Assembly: GCA_003952965.2 (NCBI GenBank)
Contig: CM025853.1
Coordinates: forward strand, 6,929,007 to 6,993,006
Origin: Morella rubra
Taxonomy: Eukaryota; Streptophyta; Magnoliopsida; Fagales; Myricaceae
Reading direction: 5' to 3'
DNA length: 64,000 bases
Of this stretch, positions 33,940 through 45,296 are shown piece by piece. The notes beneath the pieces were generated by a model. That model was not told the origin of the DNA. It saw only the letters and a list, made by a program, of their open reading frames with translations, and made no database searches. The position numbers were made by a program, and so were the translations under genes. Numbering within the stretch: the stretch's first letter is position 1; each line of letters starts with the position of its first letter.

Positions 33940-36312
33940 ATCAAAAAATCATCTACATCATTTAAATTGTGCAACTTTTGTGGTAAATCTGGACATATCT
34001 CACATACTTGTCCAACTAGAAAAAAGCTTCTAGTGGTATTAAATTTTTTTGGATTCCAAAGGACAAGGTGAAGGAAACCGTTTCTAACACCAAAGGACCC
34101 AAAATGATTTGGGTAACAAAAATCAAGAAGTGATTTTTTTTGTAGGAGTGCTTGAAGACAATCAAAGTCAAGGAACATTGGGTTCTTGATAGTGGATGCT
34201 CCAAGCACATGACAGGGATAAGAGTTGGTTCAAATCTCTTAACCAAAAGAAAAGGGATCGGTTAATTTTGGTGACAGCGGTAAAGGAATGATTCTTGGAT
34301 ATTGGAAATATTGGTATGACTCCTAATCCTACTATTGAACATGTTCTATTCGTTGATAGTTTGAGCATAATTTGTTGAACATCAGTCAATTATGTGATAA
34401 GGGAAACCGAGTTATATTTGAATCATCAATATGCATTGTTGAAAACATTGAAGACAAGAAAGTCTTGTTTGTTGGACATCGACAAGAAAATGTGTATGTT
34501 GTTCATTTAGAGAACATCTCTTCTGAAAATGTAAAATGTCTTTTCTCTCTAAGTGACAAGGATAGTTGGTTGTGGCATAGAAGACTTGCTCATGCAAGCA
34601 TGGACCTTATTTCAAAATTAGCCAAAAAGAATCTTGTTTCGGGTTTGCCTAACCTTTGTTTTGAAAAAGATAAGATTTTTGTTGCTTGTCAAAAAGGCAA
34701 ACAAACTAGAATATCTTTTAAACCCAAAAACATTGTGTCCACTTCTAGGCCACTTCAACTTCTACACATGGACTTGTTTGGTCCAACCGAACGTCAAGTT
34801 TGGGTGGCAAACTATGGCTTTGTTGTTGTTGATGATTATAGTAGATTTACATGGTTCTTTTCTTAGCTCATAAGATGAGGCCTTTGATGCATTTGAAAAA
34901 CTTGAGCAAGAGGATTCAAAATGAAAAAGGTTTTGCTATTTCTAGCATAAGGAGTGACCATGGAAAAGAATTTGAAAATTCCTCTTTGCAAAATTTTGTG
35001 GATGATTTTGGTATAAACCATAATTTCTCTGCTCCTAGGACTCCTCAACAAAACGGGGGTTGTTGAGAGGAAGAATAGGACTCTTGAAGAAATGGCGAGG
35101 ACCATGCTTTGTGAAAATAACTTGCTAGACTATTTTTGGGCAGAAGCTATTAACACTAGCTGCTATGTCATGAACCGATGTATGATAAGGCAATTCTTAA
35201 GAAAACTCTATATGAGCTATGGAAAAATAGAAAACCCAACATTGGATATTTTCATGTGTTTGGTTGCAAGTGTTTCATTCTCAACAACAACAAAGACAAC
35301 TTGGGTAAGTTTGATGCAAAAGCTGATGAATGTATATTTCTTGGTTATTCTTTTCTAGTAAAGCTTATCGTGTTTTAATAAAGAACTTTGGTTGTTGAAG
35401 AATCTATTCATGTGGTATTTGATGATGATGATGCTGTAGATCTTGAGAAAGAAAGTGAGAAACCAGTACAAGTGAAGTGAAAGAAGGTTCTCACTCACAT
35501 GAACAAGATGTACAAGATCTTGAAGAAAAAGAAACGCCTTAAAGCAACAACGATCTACCAAAGGCTTGGAAGTTTGTCAGAAATCATCCTATTGATCAAG
35601 TCATTGGTAATGTTGAGAAAGGTGTAAAAACTCCCTCTTCTTATAATCAAGCTAATAATTTTGCCTTACTTTCTCAAATTGAGCCAAAGAATATTTCTGA
35701 GGCAAAAGATGATGAAAGTTGGATCCATGCCATGGAAGGATGAATTAAAATAGTTTGAGAAAAATCAGGTATGGCAACTAGTTCTAGACCTTGAAAATCA
35801 TCCAGTTATTGATACAAAATGGATTTTTCTAAACAAAATGGATGAATTTGGGGTTGTGGTAAGGAACAAGGCAAGGTTGGTAGCCCAAGGTTATAATCAA
35901 GAAGAGAAAATCGATTTTGATGAAACCTTCCACCTGTTGCTTATTTCAACCTCAATTTCTTGGCCCATCTCTAGTGTCTTGATTTTGTAAGAAATAAAAT
36001 TTTGTAGCTTTATCAACCACAGAGGCAGAGTATATTGCGGTTGGTAACTGTTGCACACAAATTTTGTGGATAAAACAACAACTAGAAGATTTTAATCTTC
36101 ATTTTTCTCTCATCCCAATTAAGTGTGATAACATGAGTGTCATAAATCTTTCCAAAAATCTCATTCAGCACTGTAAGACTAAACATATTAAGACCAAACA
36201 TCATTTTTTATGTGATCATGCTCAAAAAGGTGATATTATACTCGAGTTTGTAAGCACAGATCTTCAACTTGCTAATATATTCACAAAACATCTCAACGAG
36301 GATCGTTTCTGA
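33940..36312 (+). pseudogene. Sirevirus pol: protease, integrase, RT/RNase H stubs
   Basis: Order: second zinc knuckle CNFCGKSGHISHTC (33970-34011), protease-like VLDSGCSKHMTG (34181-34215), GAG-pre-integrase WLWHRRLAHASMDL (34567-34610) and the integrase core. The integrase has the first Asp in HMDLFGP (~34768), the second in VVVDDYSRFTW and the Glu block VERKNRTLEEMARTM after a one-base frameshift in a G5 run near 35054. Only the start of RT survives (NKARLVAQGYNQEEKIDFDE, ending ~35930). A deletion joins it to the RNase H tail (TTEAEYIA, ~36015) and KCDNMSVINLSKN to stop at 36310. RT catalytic YVDD is absent. Confidence 0.88.
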
Positions 36313-36479
36313 TTCATACGTCAAGGGATTAGTATGCATTTCCCCTCTGAATGATTTATTTTGATATGAACTGCTTATTGTATCATTTGTGTGTTGGTTG
36401 GATGATATTTGAGGTGATTATATATTTTCAAGCTTAATTGGATTGCAGCATACATTTTCTGTTTGAAAACATGTCATTT

Positions 36480-36770
36480 TACACATTTGCATGTCATATG
36501 TCAACACTTAATTTCTCAAGTGTCGACACTTCTAGACTTGCTTGATTGTTTTATCTAGAATCTGTATGTGTCGACAAAATTCAACCATGTGTCGACACAC
36601 TATGTGTCCATGGAGAATACTGTTAAGTAAGTGTTGACACATAGTCCTGTGCATATGCAATGTGTCGACACATGCTTCCATATGTGTCGACACATGTTTC
36701 GAGTGGACAGTTTTTAAAACGTTGATTCATTGCATTCATTAACTTCTCTTACATTTAATGAGTCGACACC
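36480..36770. promoter_or_regulatory. GTCGAC palindrome cluster in Sirevirus spacer
   Basis: Exact GTCGAC cores lie at 36522, 36570, 36591, 36664, 36686 and 36762, mostly within TGTGTCGACACA. Decayed TGTTGACA forms lie between them. The same motif fills the U3 of the LTRs. This internal cluster lies between RNase H and the extra ORF and could act as an enhancer or insulator-like array. No function is known to me. Confidence 0.75.
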
Positions 36771-36983
36771 TCATTTACTTAACTCTATTCAACCTAAAAT
36801 TTGTTTCTCTATCTTTTTCAAACTCACCCGAGCCCTAAACCTCTCAGCAGTGCCTCTCCCTCACGGCCAAACCTCACAACATTCCTCTCCCGTGCCCTAA
36901 TCTTCATCATGTCTCCTCTCCACCAGCACAAGACACCTTTACCTCTCATTTTCCTCCATAGAAAATCCTAGATTACAACCAAA

Positions 36984-39549
36984 ATGTCAAGTGGCAAACG
37001 TAAGAGGGTCTTTGACCATGGAGAATCTTCTAAGTGAGGCAGAGAACTAGAAGAAAAGAGGATTCTTCTACTCCATTAGAGGCAATCCTATTTCGATCTA
37101 GACTCCACCAGCAAAGATTTCATAGTGATTTTAGGAATCGAAAGGTAATCTCTGGCTATTGGGTTCTATTGTTGTGGTTTACTGAGAATGGTTTCGATTT
37201 TCAAGACTTGTTTGACGCTCAAGGTTGGTCTAACTTTATTTTCCCTATTTGGTGAAGCAGTCTTATGCCAATTTTCATTTTGATATGTCTAAGGTTGCTG
37301 CTGGGTTTGTAAAAGGAAAAAAGATTGATCTATTTGTAAATGGGCTGAATGTTGTAGCCTTTCCCCCAATTCAGGGGTTAAATTATTTGAATCATGCACA
37401 TGGGCTAGGATGTCAGATGTAGAGCCCATTGATTTTCTCAAGGTTGTATTGGATAACCCTGAATTGGATGAGATAGTGAAACCTGTTGCCAATGATTTTG
37501 ATGTTCACATGAGACTTCTCCATCATATGGTATGTAAAATATTCTTTCTAGGACGGGAAAGTGTGAGTCCTAGATTAAGGCAACCCAAGAGGGGGGTGAA
37601 TTGGGTTTCTAAACTTTTTCGCTTTTAACCCCCAAAACGTGTTTGCAAAGTAAAGTCTAATTTAGCACAAGTATATTAAAACAACAAGTAAATAAGTGCT
37701 AAATGTAAGGAGTAGGGATAGAGAAGCAAACACGTGATTTTTAGGTGGTTCGGCAAACCGCCTACATCCACCCCTCAAGCTCCTTCACCAAGCCTTGAGG
37801 TTTTTCCACTATCTTCAAATAGCATACACTCTAGCTTCCGGGTGCTAGAGAACCGTACAAGTGTTTTCCTGGGCTTAACACTCAAACCCACCCAAGTGGT
37901 TTTTCGGGCTCACCACTCACAACCTAACCAAGCTTGAGATATACCCTCTCTAAGCTTCTTCTTTAGTGAACAACCTCACTAAAGGAATCACCTTCTTTTG
38001 GATAGGAAGATTAAGAAATAAACTCTCTCAAAGAGTGGATATGAAATTGAAAAGCTCTATCTCTTGATTCACACAAAGACAAGGATATGAAAGTGTGTTT
38101 TGTGTGAATGATATGAGAAATATAGAATATGAAGGTTTGGAATATTTCTCAAGTGTCTAAATGATATGTGGTCGTTGTGTATTTATTTTGGACGTTATGA
38201 AGGTGTATTTATAGGCCACATATGAAAACTAGCCGTTTATAGCCGTTGGGAGTCGTCTGTTAAAACGAGCCGGTCGACCGCTACATGAACCGGTCGACCT
38301 TCAAGTTACGTTACTCAACGTCATATTGTCAAAAGCTCAACAGATCTATTTCAAAATCAATCGGTCGACCTGCTATACCAAGCGGTCGAAGCCGGTCGAC
38401 CGCTTCACCAGCCGGTCGACCTCCTCAACTTAAGCACATGATCCGGTTCAATTAAAACCACGTTTTTGACCTCTTTGAAACACCCAATTTTAAAGACTTA
38501 CTTCCATAAGTATAAGAAAGGTTTGGGAGTTTGATTGGGGTGTTTTAAAACCTTTAAAAAAACATTTTAATCTTTCAAACAAAAGGTAAAACGGTTTATG
38601 CACGTTTTGAAAGATATGCAAATTCATAATCCTTGTCAAAAGTGAAACTAAGAGTTACAAGGTTTATACCCTAAGGTCTTGAAACTTCACTTTTGAGCTC
38701 CTTGCATGTTCTTGATCTTCTTTCTTCAAGTCTTTGGCTCTTTCATCAAAACGTCTTTGTCTTTGAAGATGTCCGTTTTATAAACTTAATCCATTTATTA
38801 AATCATCAAAATCTCGATTGTGGACAAAAGCCAACAGAAAGTTTGAAAATGCTACATTTCTGGACATGTTTATTTTCTTTTGTTTGATTACAAGGTGCCA
38901 GATGAATCTTGGCCACCTCTTGCTGAATCATACAAAGGTAGCTTATGAGAAGAAAAGGCAAGGATTGCATTACAGGATATTGTTTACTTAGATTATTGCT
39001 TTGTCTGATGTTGAGACTAATGGAGAAGAAAGGAAGAAGCCTAATGTCTCTAGGAAATATAATCAGAAGACTTTGAGATTGATGGGCTTTGTTCAGAACG
39101 AAGATGATTAGTGGGTGAAGAAGGTAGTGACAACTTCTTCTCAAGAAATTCAAGAGGAAGATGCTAAAGAAAAAGATCCAGAGGAAGTGGAAGTCATGGT
39201 TGAGAATAGACCAAAGAGTACCATTCTAGTTACAGCCTCTCCATGTACTCCAACAGCGGGCAGATCAGAAGCTTCGGGGTCTTATGAGACTACGCTTGAC
39301 CTCCTGGAAGCCTTAGTCTCCGATCTTAAGGATTAGGTGTTGTTGGTTCACTATGATATATGGGCTGAGTTTAATGAGCTCAAATCCATTCTAGCCTCTC
39401 ACACTACAGACATGGAGATTATCACTCGTGAGGCTCGCTGTACTCAACATCACTACAACAACCTGATTACTATGTGCAAACAGACTCTGTTTGATTGGAG
39501 AGAGTCCTTTATTACGAAGATGACCAAGTTGACTTCGACTCAGAATTAG
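36984..39549 (+). pseudogene. Sirevirus envelope-like / plant transposon-domain ORF
   Basis: ATG 36984 gives MSSGKRKRVFDHGESSK. After a frameshift the next frame reads RLHQQRFHSDFRNRKVISGY, then NGFDFQDLFDAQGWSNFIF, a motif of the 'putative plant transposon protein' domain present in Sirevirus third ORFs. At 37562 a copia LTR interrupts it. Reading resumes at 38842 with MLHFWTCLFSFVCLITRCQ and later MGFVQNEDD, an acidic stretch, and a helical C-terminal part to stop 39547. In-frame stops at ~39109 and 39334. The role of this protein is not established; the name 'envelope-like' is historical. Confidence 0.75.
37562..38836 (-). mobile_element. Solo LTR, copia family S2, minus strand
   Basis: Minus strand from 38836, TGTTGGCTTTTGTCCACAAT, to TGTGAGTCCTAG on the plus strand at 37562. 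Exact 5-bp TSD GAAAG at 37557-37561 and 38837-38841. 1275 bp. It carries five exact GTCGAC palindromes at 38273, 38293, 38364, 38395 and 38415 (CCGGTCGACCG contexts), the most of any S2 copy here. It is the youngest layer, inside the Sirevirus. Confidence 0.96.
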
Positions 39550-39644
39550 ATGACATACTTCGTTTCAAGGATAGCTTCTGACATGACTCAAACTTGTGAC
39601 ATCTTCATCAACAAGGACAGAGACCTTACCCTCCCTCTCTTTTT

Positions 39645-39665
39645 GATGATGCCAAAGGGGGAAAA
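39645..39665 (+). promoter_or_regulatory. Upstream polypurine tract
   Basis: GATGCCAAAGGGGGAAAAA, the first of two Sirevirus-style tracts. Confidence 0.7.
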
Positions 39666-40161
39666 ATATATGTAATATTATCGTACTCTTAGACTTGTAG
39701 AGAAAACATTCCATTGCATTTTTCATATATCTTTGTAATTGTTTAACTTGATTGATATATGAGTATTTCTTTTGGATGAGTTTATGTTTAATTTTTTCTA
39801 TCCTTACTTAACTCTAATTGAAAATGGTATCCTATTTGTTATAATACTCTCTCACATTTGCAAAGCTTCATCATTGACTACAAGGTAGTATTCCTAAACT
39901 CTAAACTCCTGTTTATTTCAAGAATATTGATGTGTTTGTGATCTGAGATTATTTTATGGAGTTTGAGAAGTTTGGAGGATGATATAGAAGTATTTCTAAC
40001 AGGTTTAAAATTTTTGGAAACCTCTAAATACAAAGGAAACTTTGCAAAATTTTCTAAAAATCCAAAGCACTTTGCAATAACTATTTTGAAAAACCTTTGC
40101 TGTTCTTAGGGGAGCTTTTTGTTTTCATTGCAAAGGTTTTTAAAAAGGGATTTGTCATATC

Positions 40162-40175
40162 AAAAAGGGGGAGAC
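40162..40175 (+). promoter_or_regulatory. Polypurine tract at 3' LTR
   Basis: AAAAAGGGGGAGAC directly abuts TGTTAG of the 3' LTR and would prime plus-strand synthesis. Confidence 0.9.
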
Positions 40176-41348
40176 TGTTAGCCCAAGGTAGCTCTTGAGC
40201 TATCTAACTCGATTTTGATGATAACAAATGAAAATAGCTTTGGAATATTTTTAAAGATATGTGGTTGTCAATCCACTATTCAATCAAGAGTACTCAATTG
40301 TATTTATATCTCTCTTTAATTCATTATGCCCTATATTCGATTTAAACACCATGGCTTGCACCTAAACTATGATATTTTTCATTGTAGGAGTTTTAGTGTT
40401 CAAATAGAACGAATTGCATATCAAAAAGCACTGAAAAACTCTATCTGCCAAGATGGTGTCGACACATGGTTGACATAGTGTTGACATATAGACAGAAGTC
40501 AGACCATTTGAAGGTGTCGACTCATGGAAGCACAGACCATGGTGAAAGAAGTGTCGACACATGCCATAGGCACTTGCGAGTCAGTTCCAGACTTGATGAA
40601 GTGTCGACACATACATATTGCAATAACTCTGTTTTTAAAAAATGACTCAGCACGCGAATCAAGAAATGACACTTAGGGCACCTCTCCAACATTCCAAAAA
40701 GGCTCTTAGGACTCCCAAGACTGAAGACCTATAAAGGAAACCTTATGGAGAGAGAAAAGACTTTTCTTGCATCATTAATCTTGACCTAGCCTCCAAAAGT
40801 GAGAGAAAAGTGCAAAAGACAAGGGCTGCACGTTTTCCAATAGATCTGGTTTGTCATTGTTGTCATCATCAAATCTTGTCTTGTAGCCATTTTATTGGCC
40901 TTGTTTTGTTGATCTAGCTTTGAGAGCTATTGTTTATTCATTCCTATCATTAAATTTTGAAAACCTTTTAAGTATGAGATACACTTGGCCTACCCGTGAG
41001 AATAGAAGAAATCTCATAGGCTTTGAGATTTGTGTACGAGTTGAACAGTGAGTTGGGAAAAACTCTTGTAACGGTCACTTAGCACCCGGAAACCAGTTGT
41101 AGACAATATTGTATTATAGTGGAGAAGCCCAAGGAAGGCAATAGCCTTGGGGGTGGACGTAGGCAAGTCTTGGCCGAACCACCTAAAAATAGCAGTGTTA
41201 TCTCTCTTCCCTACTCTTTATGTTATTGCTTATCTTTGAATATAGCATTAAATATTTTCAGATCTGCATTTTTATCAAAAAAGGCGAAGTTTTTGATAAA
41301 CCCAATTCACCCCCCCCCCTCTCTCTTGGGTTGATATTCAGACTCACA
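40176..41348 (+). repeat. Sirevirus 3' LTR (1173 bp)
   Basis: TGTTAGCCCAAGG to GACTCACA, with TATA-like CTATAAAG at 40729. GTCGAC cores lie at 40458, 40516, 40553 and 40603, upstream of the TATA, so they lie in U3. A C-rich run is at ~41309-41318. Confidence 0.93.
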
Positions 41349-41353
41349 AGCTC

Positions 41354-42526
41354 CAACAAGCTTCTTTCCTACATATTGTAAATGTTGTCTTAGTGACATA
41401 GAGCACACTACAATAATACACCCAAGACACATAAATTTGCAAATTTCAAATATCCGCTCCCTACATACAGTGACACTCGTATTTACATGCCTCACAAGAA
41501 CTAACACTTAAATTAATTTAGTTGGTGATTTAGTATAGTCAAGATGAATCTAAACCAATTTATTTTCGTTCTTTTACAACAACTTTCTCGGAGACCCTAC
41601 TTCTTTTAATTGCTCACATCATCAATGTTCAAGAAAACAAATCAAGAATTAGAACAAAAATATTTTTCCATTTTAGAAGCAACCATAATAAAAATTTTCC
41701 ACAGAATCCTTCTAATAAACAAAATTTATTTTATGGAACGGCAATAAACAACATGCAAGTGGAAAAGTCCCAAAAATCTTCATTCTTTTCTGCCCATTCT
41801 CCCACCTTCTCTTGGCAACCAATCCAAACAATACACCTTAAATATACCAAAAGGGTAAAATAAATTGAAAAAAGCTAAACATACTTGATCTGAGAACATC
41901 GTTATCGCCATCAATTCTCTCATTCTTCTTTGGATTCATGCCTTCATCTCCACCGAACTAGAAATTGACCTAGCCCAATGTCTCTCACATCGATTCCACT
42001 AGCCCTTGTTCACATGCATAGTAGAAAGAAATACAAAAACTCAATTCAATCAACCAATCAACAAACAAATCGACTCGCCAAGTAAATTGACAAACTGTGC
42101 ATCGAGCTCCTCTTCCAATTCAACGAACCCAACCCAAACCATCTCCAATCCCATCCTTCTTCATTCAGAGAAATTGCTCTCAAGACATTCGATAACTCCC
42201 AAAGGATCCAACAGGAGAGAGAGAAAGCAAATGTAGAGAGGAGAAGAGAGAAGTTGGGTGTGGCTGGCAAGAAGACAAGACTGAGAATTGAAAAAAGAGG
42301 GGTTCTTTACCTAAGTAGTAGAAAGCAAAAACTGGGATATTGCCTAGTACATAGTTAAAGGTACTTAGTAACTAAAATAACTTAGCAATAGCAGTACTTA
42401 GAAATTTCTAACAGTATTTAAAAATCTTAGTACTTAATATACATAGAATATTATTTTACACTCTTTTTCATACAAACTAAAAAGACCAATCCTCCTTATT
42501 ATGCTAATGGATATATCTACGTCCTA
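41354..42526. other. CACTA right arm, unannotated
   Basis: The stretch 41880-42300 is GC-richer. On the minus strand it resembles a UTR (CTCTCTCTCC near 42220, then CTTCTTGCCAGCC). No convincing protein. The rest is AT-rich. Confidence 0.4.
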
Positions 42527-43150
42527 AGTAATATATTCCTAATGAACTAATGTCTATATATATACTTTTTGTGTTATAATATCTTAATTGGTATATATAC
42601 GATAGAATTTCGTCACTAAAAATATTTGTTTACTCATATATTAGTATATGGTGACCAACGCAATATGGTCAAAAATATTAGTAATATATTTCTAATGAAC
42701 TAATGTCTATATATATACTTTTTTTGTTATAATATCTTATTTGCCATATATACGATAGAATTTCGACACTAAAAATATATACAATAACACTTTTCGCATC
42801 GAATGTAGAATTTTGTCACTAAAAATATTTATTTTAAGCTTTAGCAACGAAACAATATTTTCATGGCAGAAGATACATTTTTAATGACGCAATTGGGTTT
42901 GTCGCAATGACACTTTTTGCGACGAATGTAGAATTTCGTCCAAAAAAAAAAATGTGTTTTAAGCTTTGGTGACAAAACAATGTTTTCATCACAGGAAAGG
43001 CATTTTTAGATACGCAATTATGTTCGTTGCGATAACACTTTTGCAAGGAAGCTAGAATTTCATGGCTACAAATATTAGTTTTATGACTTTAGAGACGAAA
43101 AAATATTTTTGTCGCAAAAAAAGTATTTTTAGTGACAAAATTAGGTCGTC
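42527..43150. repeat. Tandem subterminal repeats of the CACTA
   Basis: A ~100-bp block (AGTAATATATT ... GAATTTCG) occurs at ~42527 and ~42680, period 153. Then three diverged ~125-bp units (~42790-43150) follow the theme GAATGTAGAATTTCGTC ... TTTTAGTGACGCAATT. These look like CACTA-type binding repeats. Confidence 0.75.
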
Positions 43151-43181
43151 CTTAATATAGTTGTCTCTAAAACTATCTTTT

Positions 43182-43825
43182 TGCTAATTTTTTGGTGGAT
43201 AATTAGCTAATATTATCACAAAATAGTCAGAGTATTTGAGACTACAAAATTGGACAATAGTATAAAGTAGTAGAAATTGTAACTATATATGACCATTCTC
43301 ATTGACCAGAAAAAAAATTCATGACCACAAATAATATGATGACGAGAAATATTATTTGGTCACTACAACCTGTTTTATGGTAACCAACGCATTATGGTCA
43401 AAATGATTTTGGTTACTATAAGCTCTTTATAATAAGGTCAGCAAAAAAAAAAAAAATCCATTGAATGTCTATTTTTGGTCACTTATGACTGAGAATCTGT
43501 TGTCATTGAAAGTAATCAAGCTATGAAGCGTTTGACGAGAATTTTGGATGAAATATAAAATTCAGGTTTTGACCAATTTTTTGGTGGACAATTAGCTAAA
43601 TGTCATCACAAAATAGTAAGAGTATTTGGGACTACAAAATTGGAGAACAGAATAGAGTAAAGTGGTGGAAATTGCGACTTTTTATGACCATTCTCATTGA
43701 CCAGAAAAAATTTCATGACCACAAATAGTATGTTGACGAGGAATATTTTTTGGTCGCTACAACCCAATTTGTGGTGATGAACGCAATATGGTCAAAAATA
43801 TTTTGGTCATTATAGGCTCTTTTTG
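43182..43825. repeat. Duplicated right terminus (~255 bp ×2)
   Basis: A block starting TTTTTTGGTGGATAATTAGC at ~43188 recurs at ~43577 (period ~385-390). Both copies run through ACCATTCTCATTGACCAGAA to GGTTACTATAAGCTCTTT (first copy) or GGTCATTATAGGCTCTTT (second). Only the second continues into the true end GTTGTAATG. Confidence 0.88.
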
Positions 43826-43836
43826 TTGTAATGAGA

Positions 43837-45060
43837 TGCAACCTCATCCTCAACCTTACAAACTTATGTGGTTTCAAAAGGGGAACTAGGTGAAGGTAAA
43901 CCAACCACTCTTGTTCAATTTTCTATTGGCAAGAATTACAAAGATGAAGTATTATGTGATGTTGTGCCTATGGATGCTTGCCATTTACTTCTTGGTAGAC
44001 CATGGCAATATGATAGAAAAGCTATTCATGATGGTTTCAAGAATACTTATGATTTTGTCAAAGATGGAGTAAGGATCATTTTGGGTCCTTTGCATTTGGA
44101 GAGATCTCCCAAACCTTATAAAGGAGAAGGAAATAATTTACTCTCTATATGTGATGTTGAGAAGGAATTCGTGTGTTCTAATGAAGTTTGTGCTGTTGTG
44201 GTGATGGAAGAAAATAAAGAATTGAATGAACCACCTCTTATTATGCAATCTCTTCTTGAAGAGTTCCTTGATGTCATCCCCGAAGAAATTCCATATGGTC
44301 TCCCTCCTATGAGAGACATTCAAAATTTCATTGATCTTGTTCCAAGTTCAAAATTTCAAACGCAAGTTGGAGAGTTTTTGGCTAAAGGCTTGGTGAAAGA
44401 AAGCATGAGTCCTTGTGATGTCCCCACACTTCTTGTACCAAAGAAGGATGGAACGTAGTTTATGTGTGTTGATAGTAGAGCAGTGAACAAGATTACCATC
44501 AAATACCACTTTCCTATTCCTCGCCTTGATGATCTTCTTGACCAACTTCATGGTGCTTCTATGTTTTCGAAGATAGATCTTCGAAGTGGTTATCATCAAA
44601 TTCGAATGAGGCCGGGGATGAATGGAAGACCGCTTTCAAAACTCGAGATGGTCTTTATGAGTGGATGGTTATGCCTTTTGGGCTTTCTAATGCTCCTAGC
44701 ACCTTCATGCACCTTATGAATCATGTCTTTAAATCCTTTGTTGGGCATTTTATTGTTGTCTACTTTGATGATATCTTGGTGTACAACAAGCACTAAAAGA
44801 AATCAAGTTTCAAGAAAAGTGATTTGGTATGGATTCATTTAAGGAAATAACGTTTTTTGGGAGTACGACATACTAAGCTCAAGCCCAGAGCCAATGGTCC
44901 ATTCACGGTGCTTCAACATAGTGGTGAGAATGCGTTAATATTGAACTTTCAAGGGAACATGGAGTTTCAGCAACCTTTAATGTCTCTGACTTTTTCTCCA
45001 TATCATGAAGAAGAAGATGAAGAGCAAACCTCGAGGTCGAGTCTTTTCGAATCAATAGAG
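43837..45060 (+). pseudogene. Gypsy pol remainder: protease end, RT, IN tail
   Basis: It resumes the frame cut at 30540: MQPHPQPYKLMWFQKG, then CDVVPMDACHLLLGRPWQYD. RT begins [23 protein letters not shown] and [11 protein letters not shown], then a frameshift, and keeps the catalytic YFDD at 44761-44772 ([12 protein letters not shown], stop). About 10 bp later the text is an integrase C-terminus (KKSDLVWIHLRK, LKPRANGPFTVLQHSGENAL), so RNase H and the integrase core are deleted. It ends near 45060 (SRSSLFESIEHNTC). Confidence 0.88.
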
Positions 45061-45296
45061 CATAACACGTGTTGTTAGCACCGAGGGTCATGATTTATGA
45101 AAATTCTATGGTTGAGTTATGGTTTGTTGGAAAGCTCTGCAAGTCGAGTTTCCAACACATCAAATGACGTACAATTTGGAGTTTTCTAGAGGAAGTTATG
45201 GTAAAATTACTCCAAAGTAATCAGGCTGACAACTAGTTATGAGGTCTAGGAAAATTTGGAGGATTTTGCTATTTTTAACTTGCTCTTTGGATTTTC

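Larger units (their letters stand above)
32038..41348 (+). mobile_element. Sirevirus-type Ty1/copia (family S1), TSD AGCTC
   Basis: A complete insertion flanked by AGCTC (32033-32037, 41349-41353). Order: 5' LTR, PBS, gag, integrase, RT stub, RNase H stub, a GTCGAC-rich spacer, an extra ORF of the Sirevirus envelope-like class, two polypurine tracts with GGGGGA, and a 3' LTR. The extra ORF and multiple AAAGGGGGA tracts mark the SIRE/Maximus lineage. RT is mostly deleted, so the copy is non-autonomous. With its own nested LTR it is 9.3 kb. Confidence 0.93.
30544..43833. mobile_element. CACTA-type element with TSD AGA, 13.3 kb with inserts
   Basis: The left end is CACTACAACAAAAAGTGCCT. The right end on the opposite strand is CATTACAACAAAAAGAGCCT, continuing as ATAATGAC on both. 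The exact 3-bp TSD AGA is at 30541-30543 and 43834-43836. Removing the element rejoins the gypsy protease frame as KLKVK-MQPHPQPYKLMW. Subterminal arms contain many GGTCAC/GGTCATT motifs. Without the Sirevirus it is about 4 kb and has no transposase, so it is non-autonomous. The right terminal G is A, giving ...TAATG rather than ...TAGTG. Confidence 0.93.
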
